From NCBI RefSeq assembly GCF_002920615.1, contig NZ_PQSU01000015.1:124001-188000 (forward strand): a stretch of DNA of 64,000 nucleotides, written 5' to 3'. Within the stretch, counting starts at the first letter, position 1; each line of letters opens with the position of its first letter. The notes beneath the pieces are model-generated. The model made no database searches. It was given only the letters and a program-made list of their open reading frames with translations, and was not told the origin of the DNA. The stretch comes from Streptomyces sp. Ru62. GTDB lineage: Bacteria > Actinomycetota > Actinomycetes > Streptomycetales > Streptomycetaceae. Both the position numbers and the translations under genes were made by a program. Below, one piece after another: positions 9,182-18,229 of this stretch.

Positions 9182-9696
9182 GTGCCCTGACGGTCCGTCA
9201 GATGACCCTCGCCGACTGCGACCGCGTCTCGGAGATACGGATCCGCGGCTGGCAGCACGCCTACCGGGGGCTCATGCCGCAGCCGTACCTCGACGGGCTC
9301 AGCGTCACCGCGGACGCCGAGCGGCGGCGGGCCCGGTTCGCCGAGGGGAACGGCTCCGTGGTGAACCTGGTCGCCGAGCGGGCCGGCACGGTGGTCGGGT
9401 GGGCGGCGCACGGGCCGTACCGGGACGGCGGGACGCGCACCGGCGACGCCGAGCTGTACGCGATCTACGTCGACCCGGCCCGGCTGGGCGGCGGGACCGG
9501 GCGGGCGCTGCTGGCCGCGACGACCGAGCTGTGCCGGGCGTATCCCCGCATGCTCCTGTGGGTCCTGAAGGAGAACGCGCCCGCCCGCCGCTTCTACGAG
9601 CGCGCCGGGTTCCGCCCCGACGGGGCCGAGGAGCCCTTCGAGGTGGACGGCGTACCGGTGCCCGAGGTGCGGTACGTGAAGACGCTGGGCGGCTGA
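9178..9696 (+). CDS. GNAT-family N-acetyltransferase (172 aa)
   Basis: A standalone GCN5-related acetyltransferase. The acetyl-CoA-binding region reads YAIYVDPARLGGGTGRALL, containing the expected GxG-type loop, and is followed by the ENAPARRFYERAGF helix-turn typical of the family. The substrate amine is unknown. The start is GTG at 9178 within GTGA, overlapping the RidA stop codon, so the two genes are translationally coupled and probably co-transcribed. Confidence 0.87.
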   Translation: MSALTVRQMTLADCDRVSEIRIRGWQHAYRGLMPQPYLDGLSVTADAERRRARFAEGNGSVVNLVAERAGTVVGWAAHGPYRDGGTRTGDAELYAIYVDPARLGGGTGRALLAATTELCRAYPRMLLWVLKENAPARRFYERAGFRPDGAEEPFEVDGVPVPEVRYVKTLGG

Positions 9697-9703
9697 CCGG
9701 GCG

Positions 9704-10285
9704 TCAACTCGGCTGCTGCTCCGGTATCCGCGCGAGCGCGTGCACCGCGGCCTCGGCGAGCGCGGGGTGCGCGAGGGCCTCGGTGAGGACCCGCCGGGCG
9801 CGGGCGTCGCCGAGCGCGCCCAGGCCCTCCACGCAGGCGAGGGCCACCCGCCGGTAGGGGTCGTGCGGGCGCAGTCGCCGCTCCAGCGTGGTGATCAGCG
9901 CGGGCACGGACTCCGGGGCGCGCAGCGCGACCAGGAGCCGTACCGGGTGCAGGGCGTAGGCGACGCGGAGTTCGTTGGTGGCGAGGGCCGCGGCGGCCCG
10001 GGCCGTGCGCGGGTCGCCGAGCCGGGCGAGGGCGTGCGCGGCGGAGGCACAGCGCGGCGGGTCGCGGTGGTTGAGCAGCAGCACCAGGGACTCGAAGGCG
10101 CGCCGGTCACCGGCCCGGCCGAGGCGGAACGCGGCCAGCTCCCTGGCCCAGAGCGGCTGTCCGGGCGCGGTGAGCACCTCCGCGAGTTCGTCGTGGTCAC
10201 CGGTGGCCAGCAGGTGCTCGAACGCGGCCGAGCCGCCCGACTCCTGCCGTAAGCGTTCCGTGAGCGATCGCAACTCTTCGTCCAC
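9704..10285 (-). CDS. HEAT-repeat protein (193 aa)
   Basis: The sequence is a chain of amphipathic helix pairs of about 30 residues (for example LARLGDPRTARAAAALAT and VEGLGALGDARARRVL), typical of HEAT or PBS-lyase-type repeats. No catalytic motif is present. Such small proteins usually act as protein-binding scaffolds. The GTG start at 10285 has no strong ribosome-binding site. It faces away from the ethylmalonyl-CoA operon, across a 388-base gap that holds an inverted repeat. Confidence 0.75.
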   Translation of the reverse strand: MDEELRSLTERLRQESGGSAAFEHLLATGDHDELAEVLTAPGQPLWARELAAFRLGRAGDRRAFESLVLLLNHRDPPRCASAAHALARLGDPRTARAAAALATNELRVAYALHPVRLLVALRAPESVPALITTLERRLRPHDPYRRVALACVEGLGALGDARARRVLTEALAHPALAEAAVHALARIPEQQPS

Positions 10286-10673
10286 GAGGTCCAGCGTAGG
10301 CGGGTCGCGGCGGCCGGGGGAGCTACATCACAAAGTCGGTCGCCCTCCGGGGACTAGCGCGCTCGTTACCCGCCGGTTAAGCTCATACGAGCGAGTAACC
10401 CTCTCGCACTTCCGCTGGCGACGGTCTGGTGACGCGGCCGTCGCGAGCGAGCAGGTCGGTTCGGTACGCCATGTGTACCGCAGTACGACCCGGCTTCGGG
10501 ACAGAGCCGGTCGGACGTTCCGCCGTTCCCGGGCGCGTGCGCGCCCGTGGCACCGGCGCCCCCGGGCGTGTGCGCTCGCAGCCCGGCAACACCCGCACCC
10601 TCTCGCCCCGTGGTGCGCCCTCCGGCGCACCCGGCGCGCCCCTTGTCGTCACCCTCATTCCTGGAGTCCCGCG
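10286..10673. other. Divergent intergenic region (388 bases)
   Basis: No convincing gene is seen here. Open frames through it are continuations of out-of-frame reads. It contains the inverted repeat at 10365-10399 and otherwise GC-rich leader sequence ahead of the dehydrogenase gene, with GGAG at about 10663 serving that gene. Confidence 0.6.
10365..10399. promoter_or_regulatory. Inverted repeat, probable operator of the ethylmalonyl-CoA genes
   Basis: GTTACCCGCCGGT at 10365-10377 and ACGAGCGAGTAAC at 10387-10399 are inverted copies matching at 10 of 13 positions around a 9-base AT-richer spacer. The size and symmetry suit a dimeric regulator such as the TetR protein encoded at 12646. It lies between the HEAT gene and the 3-hydroxyacyl-CoA dehydrogenase gene. 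Confidence 0.45.
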
Positions 10674-12485
10674 ATGGCCACTCCCCTGTCCGACTCAGCT
10701 CTGTCCCCGTCCCCGCTCAAGACGATCGCCGTGGTCGGCCTCGGCACCATGGGCACCGGCATCGCCGAGGTCCTCGCGAAGGCCGGCCGCGAGGTGATCG
10801 GCATCGACATCAGCGAGGCGCGGACCGCTCAGGCGCTCGCCACCCTGGAGGCCGCCACCGCCCGCGCCGTGGCGCGCGGCCGGCTCACCGAGGAGGAGCG
10901 TGCCCGGGCACTGGCCCGGGTCCGTACCGCCACCGACCTCACCGCGGCGGCCGACGCCGACCTCGTCATCGAGGTGGCCCCGGAGTCGTACGAGATCAAG
11001 CACCAGATCTTCCGCGAGCTGGACGGCATCGTCCGCCCGGAGACGATCCTGGCGACCGGCACCAACGCGCTGTCGGTGACCCGGCTGGCGGCCGACTCGG
11101 CCCGTCCCGAGCGCGTGCTCGGCCTGCACTTCTTCAACCCGGCACCGGCGATGCGGCTGGTGGAGGTCGTCTCCTCGGTGCTGACCGCGCCGCAGGCCGT
11201 GGCGGCCGTCACCGACCTCGCGATCGAGCTGGGCAAGGAGCCGGTCGCGGTCGGCGACCGCCCCGGCTTCGTCGCGGACGGGCTGCTCTTCGGCTACCTC
11301 AACCAGGCCGCCGCCATGTACGAGGCCAAGTACGCCTCCCGGGAGGACATCGACGCCGCGATGCGGCTCGGCTGCGGCCTGCCCATGGGCCCGCTCGCCC
11401 TGCTGGACCTGATCGGCGTGGACACCGCGCGGACGGTCCTGGAGGCGATGTACGCCGAGTCCCGGGACCGGCTGCACGCCCCCGCCCCGATCCTCAAGCA
11501 GCTCAGCGAGGCGGGTCTGACCGGCCGCAAGTCGGGGCGCGGTTTCTACACCTACGAGGCGCCGGGCAGCGGGACGGTCGTGCCGGACGCGCTGACCCCG
11601 GCGGCGGGCACCTCCCCGGTCGCGGGCCGCGAGGTGCGCTCGGTGGGCGTGGCCGGCTCCGGCACCATGGCCTCCGGCATCGCCGAGGTGTTCGCCAAGG
11701 CGGGCTACGACGTCGTCCTGGCCGCCCGCAGCGAGGAGAAGGCGCAGGCCGCCAAGGCCCGTGTCGGCAAGTCGCTCTCCCGCTCCGTCGACAAGGGCCG
11801 GCTGACCGCCGAGGCCGCGGCCCTGGTCCTGGACCGGATCACGCCGGCGGGCTCCTACGACGCCTTCGCCGAGGTCGACCTGGCGGTCGAGGCGGTCGCC
11901 GAGGACCTGGAGATCAAGCGGCAGCTGTTCGCCACGCTGGACAAGGTGTGCAAGCCGGGCGCGGTCCTGGCCACCACGACCTCGTCGCTGCCCGTCGTCG
12001 CCTGCGCCCGCGCCACCTCGCGCCCGCAGGACGTGATCGGCATGCACTTCTTCAACCCGGCACCGGCGATGAAGCTCGTCGAGGTCGTGCGGACGGTGCT
12101 GACGGCGGACGACGTCCACGCGACCGTGCGCGAGGTCTGCGCGAAGATCAAGAAGCACGCGGTGGACTGCGGCGACCGCGCCGGCTTCATCGTGAACGCG
12201 CTGCTGTTCCCGTACCTCAACAACGCGATCAAGATGGTGCAGGAGCACTACGCGTCCCTCGACGACATCGACGCGGCGATGAAGCTGGGCGGCGGCTACC
12301 CGATGGGCCCCTTCGAGCTGCTGGACGTGGTCGGGCTGGACGTCTCGCTGGCCATCGAGAAGGTGCTGCACCGCGAGTTCCGCGACCCCGGTCTCGCCCC
12401 GGCTCCGCTGCTGGAGCACCTGGTGGCCGCGGGCTGCCTCGGCCGCAAGACCGGCCGCGGCTTCCGCGAGTATGCCCGCCGCTGA
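10674..12485 (+). CDS. Tandem 3-hydroxyacyl-CoA (3-hydroxybutyryl-CoA) dehydrogenase, 603 aa
   Basis: Two complete dehydrogenase units are fused. The first NAD-binding motif is GLGTMGTGIAEVLAKAG (about residues 20-36), and the second, GSGTMASGIAEVFAKAG, is in the second half. Each half also has HFFNPAPAM and a C-terminal dimerisation domain ending in GRKSGRGFY or GRKTGRGF. Single-unit homologues are about 285 residues, so this is an internal duplication. It should reduce acetoacetyl-CoA to 3-hydroxybutyryl-CoA, the step feeding crotonyl-CoA to the ccr product encoded downstream. ATG at 10674 follows CTGGAG. In Streptomyces it is expected in primary metabolism. Confidence 0.9.
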   Translation: MATPLSDSALSPSPLKTIAVVGLGTMGTGIAEVLAKAGREVIGIDISEARTAQALATLEAATARAVARGRLTEEERARALARVRTATDLTAAADADLVIEVAPESYEIKHQIFRELDGIVRPETILATGTNALSVTRLAADSARPERVLGLHFFNPAPAMRLVEVVSSVLTAPQAVAAVTDLAIELGKEPVAVGDRPGFVADGLLFGYLNQAAAMYEAKYASREDIDAAMRLGCGLPMGPLALLDLIGVDTARTVLEAMYAESRDRLHAPAPILKQLSEAGLTGRKSGRGFYTYEAPGSGTVVPDALTPAAGTSPVAGREVRSVGVAGSGTMASGIAEVFAKAGYDVVLAARSEEKAQAAKARVGKSLSRSVDKGRLTAEAAALVLDRITPAGSYDAFAEVDLAVEAVAEDLEIKRQLFATLDKVCKPGAVLATTTSSLPVVACARATSRPQDVIGMHFFNPAPAMKLVEVVRTVLTADDVHATVREVCAKIKKHAVDCGDRAGFIVNALLFPYLNNAIKMVQEHYASLDDIDAAMKLGGGYPMGPFELLDVVGLDVSLAIEKVLHREFRDPGLAPAPLLEHLVAAGCLGRKTGRGFREYARR

Positions 12486-12645
12486 CGGCGTCGGCGACTG
12501 GTCCCGGACGGAGCCGGACTGGGGCGGACTGCTCGACCCGGGCGGCTCTCCCCCGCCCGCCCGGCCCGGTGGTCCCCCGCCCTCCCGGGGCGGGGGACAC
12601 CCCGGACCTGCGCATCGAGCTGCGCGCATGCAGTACGTTCGGGTC

Positions 12646-13464
12646 ATGTCCCAGCCCGCCAAGTCCTCACGTACACCAGCTACGCCCGACGCGCCGGAAA
12701 GTGCCGCAGGCAGCCGCGCGGCCGCCCAGCGGCTCAAGATGCGCCGGGAACTGGCGGCAGCAGCCATGGAGCTGTTCGCGACCAAGGGGTACGAGGCCAC
12801 CACCGTCGACGAGATCGCCGCCGCCGCCGGCGTCGCCCGGCGCACCTTCTTCCGCCACTTCCGCTCCAAGGAAGAGGCGATCTTCCCGGACCACGACGAC
12901 ACGCTGATCCGCGCGGAGGCGGTCCTCAACGCCGCGCCCGCGCACGAGCACCCGCTCGACACCGTGTGCCGGGGCATCAAGGAGGTCATGAAGATGTACG
13001 CGGCGCGGCCGGACATCTCGGTCGCCCGCTACAAGCTCACGCGTGAGGTGCCCACCCTGCGCGAGGCCGAGATCGCCTCCGTGGCCCGCTACGAGCGCCT
13101 GTTCACGCGGTATCTGCTCGGCCATTTCGACGAGCACGCGCACGCCGACGACGCCAACGACGATCCGCTGCTGGCCGAGGTCGCCGCCTCCGCCGTGGTC
13201 ACCGCGCACAACCACGTGCTCAGGCGCTGGCTGCGGGCGGGCGGCCAGGGGGACGTGGAGGCCCAGCTGGACCACGCCTTCGCCATCGTGCGCAAGACCT
13301 TCGGTACGGGGATCGGGGCCGGCCGCGGCACGGCGCCCCGGTCGTCCGCCCCCTCGCCGGCGGCAGCCTCCGTCGAGGGCGAGGTGCTGGTGACCGTCGC
13401 ACGCACCGACGCACCTCTGGAAGAGGTCATGCGCACCATCGAACAGGCCCTCAAGGAGCGCTGA
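12646..13464 (+). CDS. TetR-family regulator (272 aa)
   Basis: The DNA-binding domain is clear: TTVDEIAAAAGVARRTFFRHF is the helix-turn-helix, followed by SKEEAIF. The rest is a helical ligand-binding domain, and the C-terminal tail of about 60 residues is Ser/Pro/Ala-rich and ends in a short folded stretch. Two starts are possible, ATG 12628 and ATG 12646; neither has a strong ribosome-binding site, and 12646 is used here. Its position inside the ethylmalonyl-CoA gene group suggests it controls these genes, perhaps with a CoA ester as ligand. A strong terminator follows. Confidence 0.88.
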   Translation: MSQPAKSSRTPATPDAPESAAGSRAAAQRLKMRRELAAAAMELFATKGYEATTVDEIAAAAGVARRTFFRHFRSKEEAIFPDHDDTLIRAEAVLNAAPAHEHPLDTVCRGIKEVMKMYAARPDISVARYKLTREVPTLREAEIASVARYERLFTRYLLGHFDEHAHADDANDDPLLAEVAASAVVTAHNHVLRRWLRAGGQGDVEAQLDHAFAIVRKTFGTGIGAGRGTAPRSSAPSPAAASVEGEVLVTVARTDAPLEEVMRTIEQALKER

Positions 13465-13484
13465 CCCGCTCTTTCCGCTGTGAC

Positions 13485-13512
13485 AACGGCCACCCTCCGG
13501 GTGGCCGTTTTT
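13485..13512 (+). terminator. Rho-independent terminator after the TetR gene
   Basis: An 11-bp perfect stem (13485-13495 paired with 13499-13509) with a three-base loop runs directly into five consecutive T residues. This is an unusually canonical terminator for this genome. It lies 20 bases after the TetR stop and separates it from ccr. Confidence 0.92.
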
Positions 13513-13619
13513 GCATGTCAGCGCCCTTTTTGACCAGCCGGGACAGGCCCATTCGATCGATCATCGCTCATCTGTCAAGTAAAGATTTCATTTGAGAGGA
13601 AGTTCTGGCACTCAGTGCC

Positions 13620-13648
13620 TTGCGGGGTGACACGCGGTGTCATACGTT
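13620..13648 (+). promoter_or_regulatory. ccr promoter with a palindrome in the spacer
   Basis: TGACAC at 13628-13633 and GTGTCA at 13637-13642 form a perfect 6-bp-arm palindrome around GCG. The palindrome sits between TTGCGG (13620-13625, possible -35) and TACGTT (13643-13648, possible -10), 17 bases apart. A dimeric repressor bound there would occlude the promoter. The transcript would have a leader of about 200 bases before the ccr start. Confidence 0.5.
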
Positions 13649-13852
13649 GAAGGTGTCCGGGCTGTCCCCGCAGACCATCACCTGCGCGCCCGAACGCCTG
13701 CGTCACAGGCAACCTCCCGCGCCACAAAGCGCTGCCGAAGCACCACCGAGCCGAACCGACGGCACACCCTCACCACCCTCAGCAGCACTGACAGCACCGA
13801 CGAACCCATAGGCGCCCCTCCCTCAGGGCGCTCACCCGCCGGAGGCAACACC

Positions 13853-15196
13853 GTGACCGTGAAGGACATCCTGGACGCGATCCAGTCGAAGGACGCCACG
13901 TCCGCCGACTTCGCCGCCCTGCAGCTCCCCGAGTCGTACCGTGCGATCACCGTCCACAAGGACGAGACGGAGATGTTCGCGGGCCTGGAGACCCGCGACA
14001 AGGACCCGCGCAAGTCGATCCACCTGGACGAGGTCCCCGTGCCCGAGCTGGGCCCGGGCGAGGCCCTGGTGGCCGTCATGGCCTCCTCGGTGAACTACAA
14101 CTCGGTGTGGACCTCGATCTTCGAGCCGGTGTCGACGTTCGCCTTCCTGGAGCGCTACGGCAAGCTGTCGCCGCTGACCAAGCGCCACGACCTGCCGTAC
14201 CACATCATCGGCTCCGACCTCGCGGGCGTCGTCCTGCGCACCGGCCCCGGCGTCAACGCCTGGCGGCCCGGTGACGAGGTCGTCGCGCACTGCCTCAGCG
14301 TCGAGCTGGAGTCGCCCGACGGCCACGACGACACCATGCTCGACCCCGAGCAGCGCATCTGGGGCTTCGAGACCAACTTCGGCGGCCTCGCGGAGATAGC
14401 GCTGGTCAAGACGAACCAGCTGATGCCGAAGCCGAAGCACCTCACCTGGGAGGAGGCCGCGGCCCCGGGCCTGGTGAACTCCACCGCCTACCGCCAGCTG
14501 GTCTCCCGCAACGGCGCCGCCATGAAGCAGGGCGACAACGTCCTGATCTGGGGCGCAAGCGGCGGGCTCGGCTCGTACGCCACGCAGTTCGCGCTCGCGG
14601 GCGGCGCCAACCCGATCTGTGTCGTCTCCTCGCCCCAGAAGGCGGAGATCTGCCGCTCGATGGGCGCCACGGCGATCATCGACCGCAACGCCGAGGGCTA
14701 CAAGTTCTGGAAGGACGAGCACACCCAGGACCCCAAGGAGTGGAAGCGCTTCGGCAAGCGCATCCGCGAACTCACCGGCGGCGAGGACATCGACATCGTC
14801 TTCGAGCACCCCGGCCGCGAGACCTTCGGCGCCTCCGTCTACGTCACCCGCAAGGGCGGCACCATCACCACCTGTGCCTCGACCTCGGGCTACATGCACG
14901 AGTACGACAACCGGTACCTGTGGATGTCCCTGAAGCGGATCATCGGCTCGCACTTCGCCAACTACCGCGAGGCGTACGAGGCCAACCGCCTGATCGCCAA
15001 GGGCAAGATCCACCCGACGCTGTCGAAGACGTACTCCCTGGAGGAGACCGGCCAGGCGGCGTACGACGTCCACCGCAACCTGCACCAGGGCAAGGTCGGC
15101 GTGCTCTGCCTCGCCCCCGAGGAGGGCCTGGGCGTGCGTGACGAGGAGATGCGCGCGAAGCACATCGACGCCATCAACCGCTTCCGGAACGTCTGA
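13853..15196 (+). CDS. ccr: Crotonyl-CoA carboxylase/reductase (447 aa)
   Basis: This enzyme reductively carboxylates crotonyl-CoA to ethylmalonyl-CoA with NADPH and CO2. It is a medium-chain dehydrogenase/reductase of exactly the usual length. The nucleotide-binding motif GASGGLGS is at residues 234-241. Asn83, Phe172-Glu173 and His367 fit, with a small numbering offset, the residues known to hold CO2 in characterised Ccr. The GTG start at 13853 follows GGAGGC by six bases. It is the head of a five-gene operon running to 19950. Ethylmalonyl-CoA also serves as a polyketide extender unit. Confidence 0.97.
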   Translation: MTVKDILDAIQSKDATSADFAALQLPESYRAITVHKDETEMFAGLETRDKDPRKSIHLDEVPVPELGPGEALVAVMASSVNYNSVWTSIFEPVSTFAFLERYGKLSPLTKRHDLPYHIIGSDLAGVVLRTGPGVNAWRPGDEVVAHCLSVELESPDGHDDTMLDPEQRIWGFETNFGGLAEIALVKTNQLMPKPKHLTWEEAAAPGLVNSTAYRQLVSRNGAAMKQGDNVLIWGASGGLGSYATQFALAGGANPICVVSSPQKAEICRSMGATAIIDRNAEGYKFWKDEHTQDPKEWKRFGKRIRELTGGEDIDIVFEHPGRETFGASVYVTRKGGTITTCASTSGYMHEYDNRYLWMSLKRIIGSHFANYREAYEANRLIAKGKIHPTLSKTYSLEETGQAAYDVHRNLHQGKVGVLCLAPEEGLGVRDEEMRAKHIDAINRFRNV

Positions 15197-15213
15197 GAGC
15201 CGGGAGGTCATAG

Positions 15214-17265
15214 ATGACAGAGCGTCAGACAGCGCCTGCGGCGCGAAAGGAAAGGGACCGGCCGTGGCTCATGCGGACGTACGCCGGTCACTCCACGGCC
15301 GAGGCGTCCAACGAGCTGTACCGGCGCAACCTCGCCAAGGGCCAGACCGGTCTGTCGGTGGCGTTCGACCTGCCGACGCAGACCGGCTACGACCCCGACC
15401 ACATCCTCGCGCGCGGCGAGGTCGGCCGGGTGGGCGTGCCCGTCGCGCACCTCGGTGACATGCGCCGGCTGTTCCAGGACATCCCCCTGGAGCAGATGAA
15501 CACCTCGATGACGATCAACGCCACCGCCATGTGGCTGCTGGCGCTCTACCAGGTCGTCGCGGAGGAGCAGGGCGCGGACATCACCAAGCTCCAGGGCACG
15601 ACCCAGAACGACATCGTCAAGGAGTACCTGTCCCGCGGGACGCACGTCTTCCCGCCGGAGCCCTCGCTCCGCCTGACGACGGACATGATCGCGTACACGG
15701 TCTCCCACATCCCGAAGTGGAACCCGATCAACATCTGCAGCTACCACCTGCAGGAGGCCGGCGCCACACCGGTGCAGGAGATCGCGTACGCGATGTCCAC
15801 CGCGATCGCCGTCCTCGACGCCGTGCGCGACTCCGGCCAGGTGCCGCAGGAGCGCATGGGTGACGTGGTCGCCCGTATCTCCTTCTTCGTGAACGCGGGC
15901 GTCCGCTTCATCGAGGAGATGTGCAAGATGCGCGCCTTCGGCCGCATCTGGGACAAGGTCACCCGTGAGCGGTACGGCATCGAGGACCCCAAGCAGCGCC
16001 GGTTCCGGTACGGCGTCCAGGTCAACTCGCTCGGCCTGACCGAGGCGCAGCCGGAGAACAACGTCCAGCGGATCGTGCTGGAGATGCTGGCGGTCACCCT
16101 CTCCAAGGACGCACGCGCGCGTGCCGTGCAGCTCCCCGCCTGGAACGAGGCGCTGGGCCTGCCCCGGCCCTGGGACCAGCAGTGGAGCCTGCGCATCCAG
16201 CAGGTGCTCGCCTACGAGAGCGACCTGCTGGAGTACGACGACATCTTCGAGGGCTCGAAGGTGATCGAGGCGAAGGTGGACCGGCTGGTCGAGGACACCC
16301 TCGCGGAGATCGACCGCATCCAGGAGATGGGCGGCGCGCTGGCCGCCGTGGAGTCCGGCTACCTCAAGTCGCAGCTGGTCGCCTCGCACGCCGAGCGCCG
16401 GGCCCGGATCGAGTCCGGCGAGGAGAAGATCGTCGGCGTCAACATCTTCGAGGGCACCGAGCCGAACCCGCTCACGGCCGACCTGGACACGGCCATCATG
16501 ACGGTCGACCCGGCGGTCGAGGCCCGCGTCATCGACTCGCTCCAGCGCTGGCGGGACACCCGCTACCAGCCGCCCTTCAACCACCCACGTCCCTGCAAGG
16601 CGCTGGAGCGGCTGAAGGAGGCCGCCAAGGGCACCGACAACCTGATGGAGGCCACGCTGGAGTGCGCCCGCGCCGGGGTCACCACCGGCGAGTGGGCGGG
16701 CGCCCTGCGCGAGGTGTTCGGCGAGTACCGGGCACCCACCGGGGTCTCCTCCGCGCCGGTGGCCGTCGCCGCCGAGGCCGGCTCGGCGCTCGCCGAGGTC
16801 CGCGCCAGGGTGGACGCCACCGCCCGTGAGCTGGGCGTCGGCAAACTGCGCTTCCTGGTCGGCAAGCCCGGCCTGGACGGGCACTCCAACGGCGCCGAGC
16901 AGATCGCCGTCCGCGCCCGGGACGCCGGCTTCGAGGTGGTCTACCAGGGCATCCGGCTCACCCCCGAGCAGATAGTGGACGCGGCCCTGGCCGAGGACGT
17001 GCACGCCGTGGGCCTGTCGATCCTGTCCGGCTCGCACGCCCAGCTGGTCCCCGATGTGCTCCAGCGGCTGCGTGTGGCCGGTGCCACAGATATACCGGTG
17101 ATCGCCGGTGGCATCATCCCCAACGGTGACGCCGAGCAGCTGAGGGAAGCCGGAGTGGCCGCCGTCTTCACCCCGAAGGACTTCGACATCACCGGGATCA
17201 TCGGCCGCATCGTCGACGAGATCCGGAAAGCGAACAAGCTCGACCCCCTGGAGGTCCCCGCATGA
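15214..17265 (+). CDS. meaA: Ethylmalonyl-CoA mutase, MeaA-like (683 aa)
   Basis: A coenzyme-B12-dependent mutase in one chain. The N-terminal catalytic barrel contains the RTYAGHSTAEASNELYRRNL and DLPTQTGYD segments seen in acyl-CoA mutase large subunits. The C-terminal cobalamin domain has the base-off motif DxHxxG at Asp555-His557-Gly560. The context next to ccr points to ethylmalonyl-CoA to methylsuccinyl-CoA, rather than methylmalonyl- or isobutyryl-CoA, as substrate. The ATG at 15214 is preceded by GGGAGGT, 17 bases after the ccr stop. The stop overlaps the next start (ATGA). Confidence 0.93.
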   Translation: MTERQTAPAARKERDRPWLMRTYAGHSTAEASNELYRRNLAKGQTGLSVAFDLPTQTGYDPDHILARGEVGRVGVPVAHLGDMRRLFQDIPLEQMNTSMTINATAMWLLALYQVVAEEQGADITKLQGTTQNDIVKEYLSRGTHVFPPEPSLRLTTDMIAYTVSHIPKWNPINICSYHLQEAGATPVQEIAYAMSTAIAVLDAVRDSGQVPQERMGDVVARISFFVNAGVRFIEEMCKMRAFGRIWDKVTRERYGIEDPKQRRFRYGVQVNSLGLTEAQPENNVQRIVLEMLAVTLSKDARARAVQLPAWNEALGLPRPWDQQWSLRIQQVLAYESDLLEYDDIFEGSKVIEAKVDRLVEDTLAEIDRIQEMGGALAAVESGYLKSQLVASHAERRARIESGEEKIVGVNIFEGTEPNPLTADLDTAIMTVDPAVEARVIDSLQRWRDTRYQPPFNHPRPCKALERLKEAAKGTDNLMEATLECARAGVTTGEWAGALREVFGEYRAPTGVSSAPVAVAAEAGSALAEVRARVDATARELGVGKLRFLVGKPGLDGHSNGAEQIAVRARDAGFEVVYQGIRLTPEQIVDAALAEDVHAVGLSILSGSHAQLVPDVLQRLRVAGATDIPVIAGGIIPNGDAEQLREAGVAAVFTPKDFDITGIIGRIVDEIRKANKLDPLEVPA

Positions 17266-18224
17266 CCACCGTCAACCGCCTTCGCCCGCGGCGTTCCTGC
17301 CTGGCCGTACCGGGCAGCAACCCGCGCTTCCTGGAGAAGGCGCAGGGCCTCCCCGCGGACCAGGTCTTCCTGGACCTGGAGGACGCGTGCGCGCCGCTCG
17401 CCAAGCCCGAGGCCCGGCACACCATCGTCAAGTTCCTCAACGAGGGTGACTGGACGGGCAAGACGCGCGTGGTCCGGGTCAACGACTGGACGACCGAATG
17501 GACGTACCGGGACGTCGTCACGGTGGTGGAGGGCGCGGGCCCGAACCTGGACTGCATCATGCTGCCGAAGGTGCAGAACGCCCAGCAGGTCGTCGCCCTG
17601 GACCTGCTGCTGACGCAGATCGAGAAGACGATGGGCTTCGAGGTCGGCCGGATCGGCATCGAGGCGCAGATCGAGAACGCGCAGGGCCTGAACAACGTCA
17701 ACGAGATCGCGCAGGCCTCCCCGCGCGTGGAGACCATCATCTTCGGCCCGGCCGACTTCATGGCGTCGATCAACATGAAGTCCCTGGTCGTGGGCGAGCA
17801 GCCGCCCGGCTACCCGGCGGACGCCTACCACTACATCCTGATGAAGATCCTGATGGCCGCCCGCGCCAACAACCTCCAGGCGATCGACGGCCCCTACCTG
17901 CAGATCCGCAACGTCGACGGCTTCCGCGAGGTCGCCGGCCGCGCCGCCGCGCTGGGCTTCGACGGCAAGTGGGTGCTGCACCCGGGCCAGGTCGACGCCG
18001 CGAACGAGGTGTTCTCGCCCTCGCAGGAGGACTACGACCACGCCGAGCTGATCCTGGACGCGTACGACTACTACACGTCCGAGGCGGGCGGCAAGAAGGG
18101 CTCCGCGATGCTCGGCGACGAGATGATCGACGAGGCCAGCCGCAAGATGGCCCTGGTCATCGCCGGCAAGGGCCGTGCCGCCGGCATGCAGCGCACCAGC
18201 ACGTTCGAGATCCCGGAGGCGTGA
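17262..18224 (+). CDS. HpcH/HpaI (CitE-like) CoA lyase, malyl/methylmalyl-CoA lyase (320 aa)
   Basis: A TIM-barrel CoA lyase of the citrate-lyase beta/HpcH class, with the opening RSCLAVPGSNPRFLEKA, the acidic metal and substrate region DLEDACAP and the later GPADFMASI. In the ethylmalonyl-CoA pathway it cleaves beta-methylmalyl-CoA to propionyl-CoA and glyoxylate and can act on malyl-CoA. It overlaps the mutase gene by four bases and is followed immediately by the MaoC gene, so the operon is tightly coupled. Confidence 0.92.
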   Translation: MTTVNRLRPRRSCLAVPGSNPRFLEKAQGLPADQVFLDLEDACAPLAKPEARHTIVKFLNEGDWTGKTRVVRVNDWTTEWTYRDVVTVVEGAGPNLDCIMLPKVQNAQQVVALDLLLTQIEKTMGFEVGRIGIEAQIENAQGLNNVNEIAQASPRVETIIFGPADFMASINMKSLVVGEQPPGYPADAYHYILMKILMAARANNLQAIDGPYLQIRNVDGFREVAGRAAALGFDGKWVLHPGQVDAANEVFSPSQEDYDHAELILDAYDYYTSEAGGKKGSAMLGDEMIDEASRKMALVIAGKGRAAGMQRTSTFEIPEA

Positions 18225-18229
18225 CGGCG

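Noticed and set aside
13620..13811. 63-codon frame in the ccr leader
   Set aside because: It starts inside the proposed promoter, lacks a ribosome-binding site and has no recognisable pattern.
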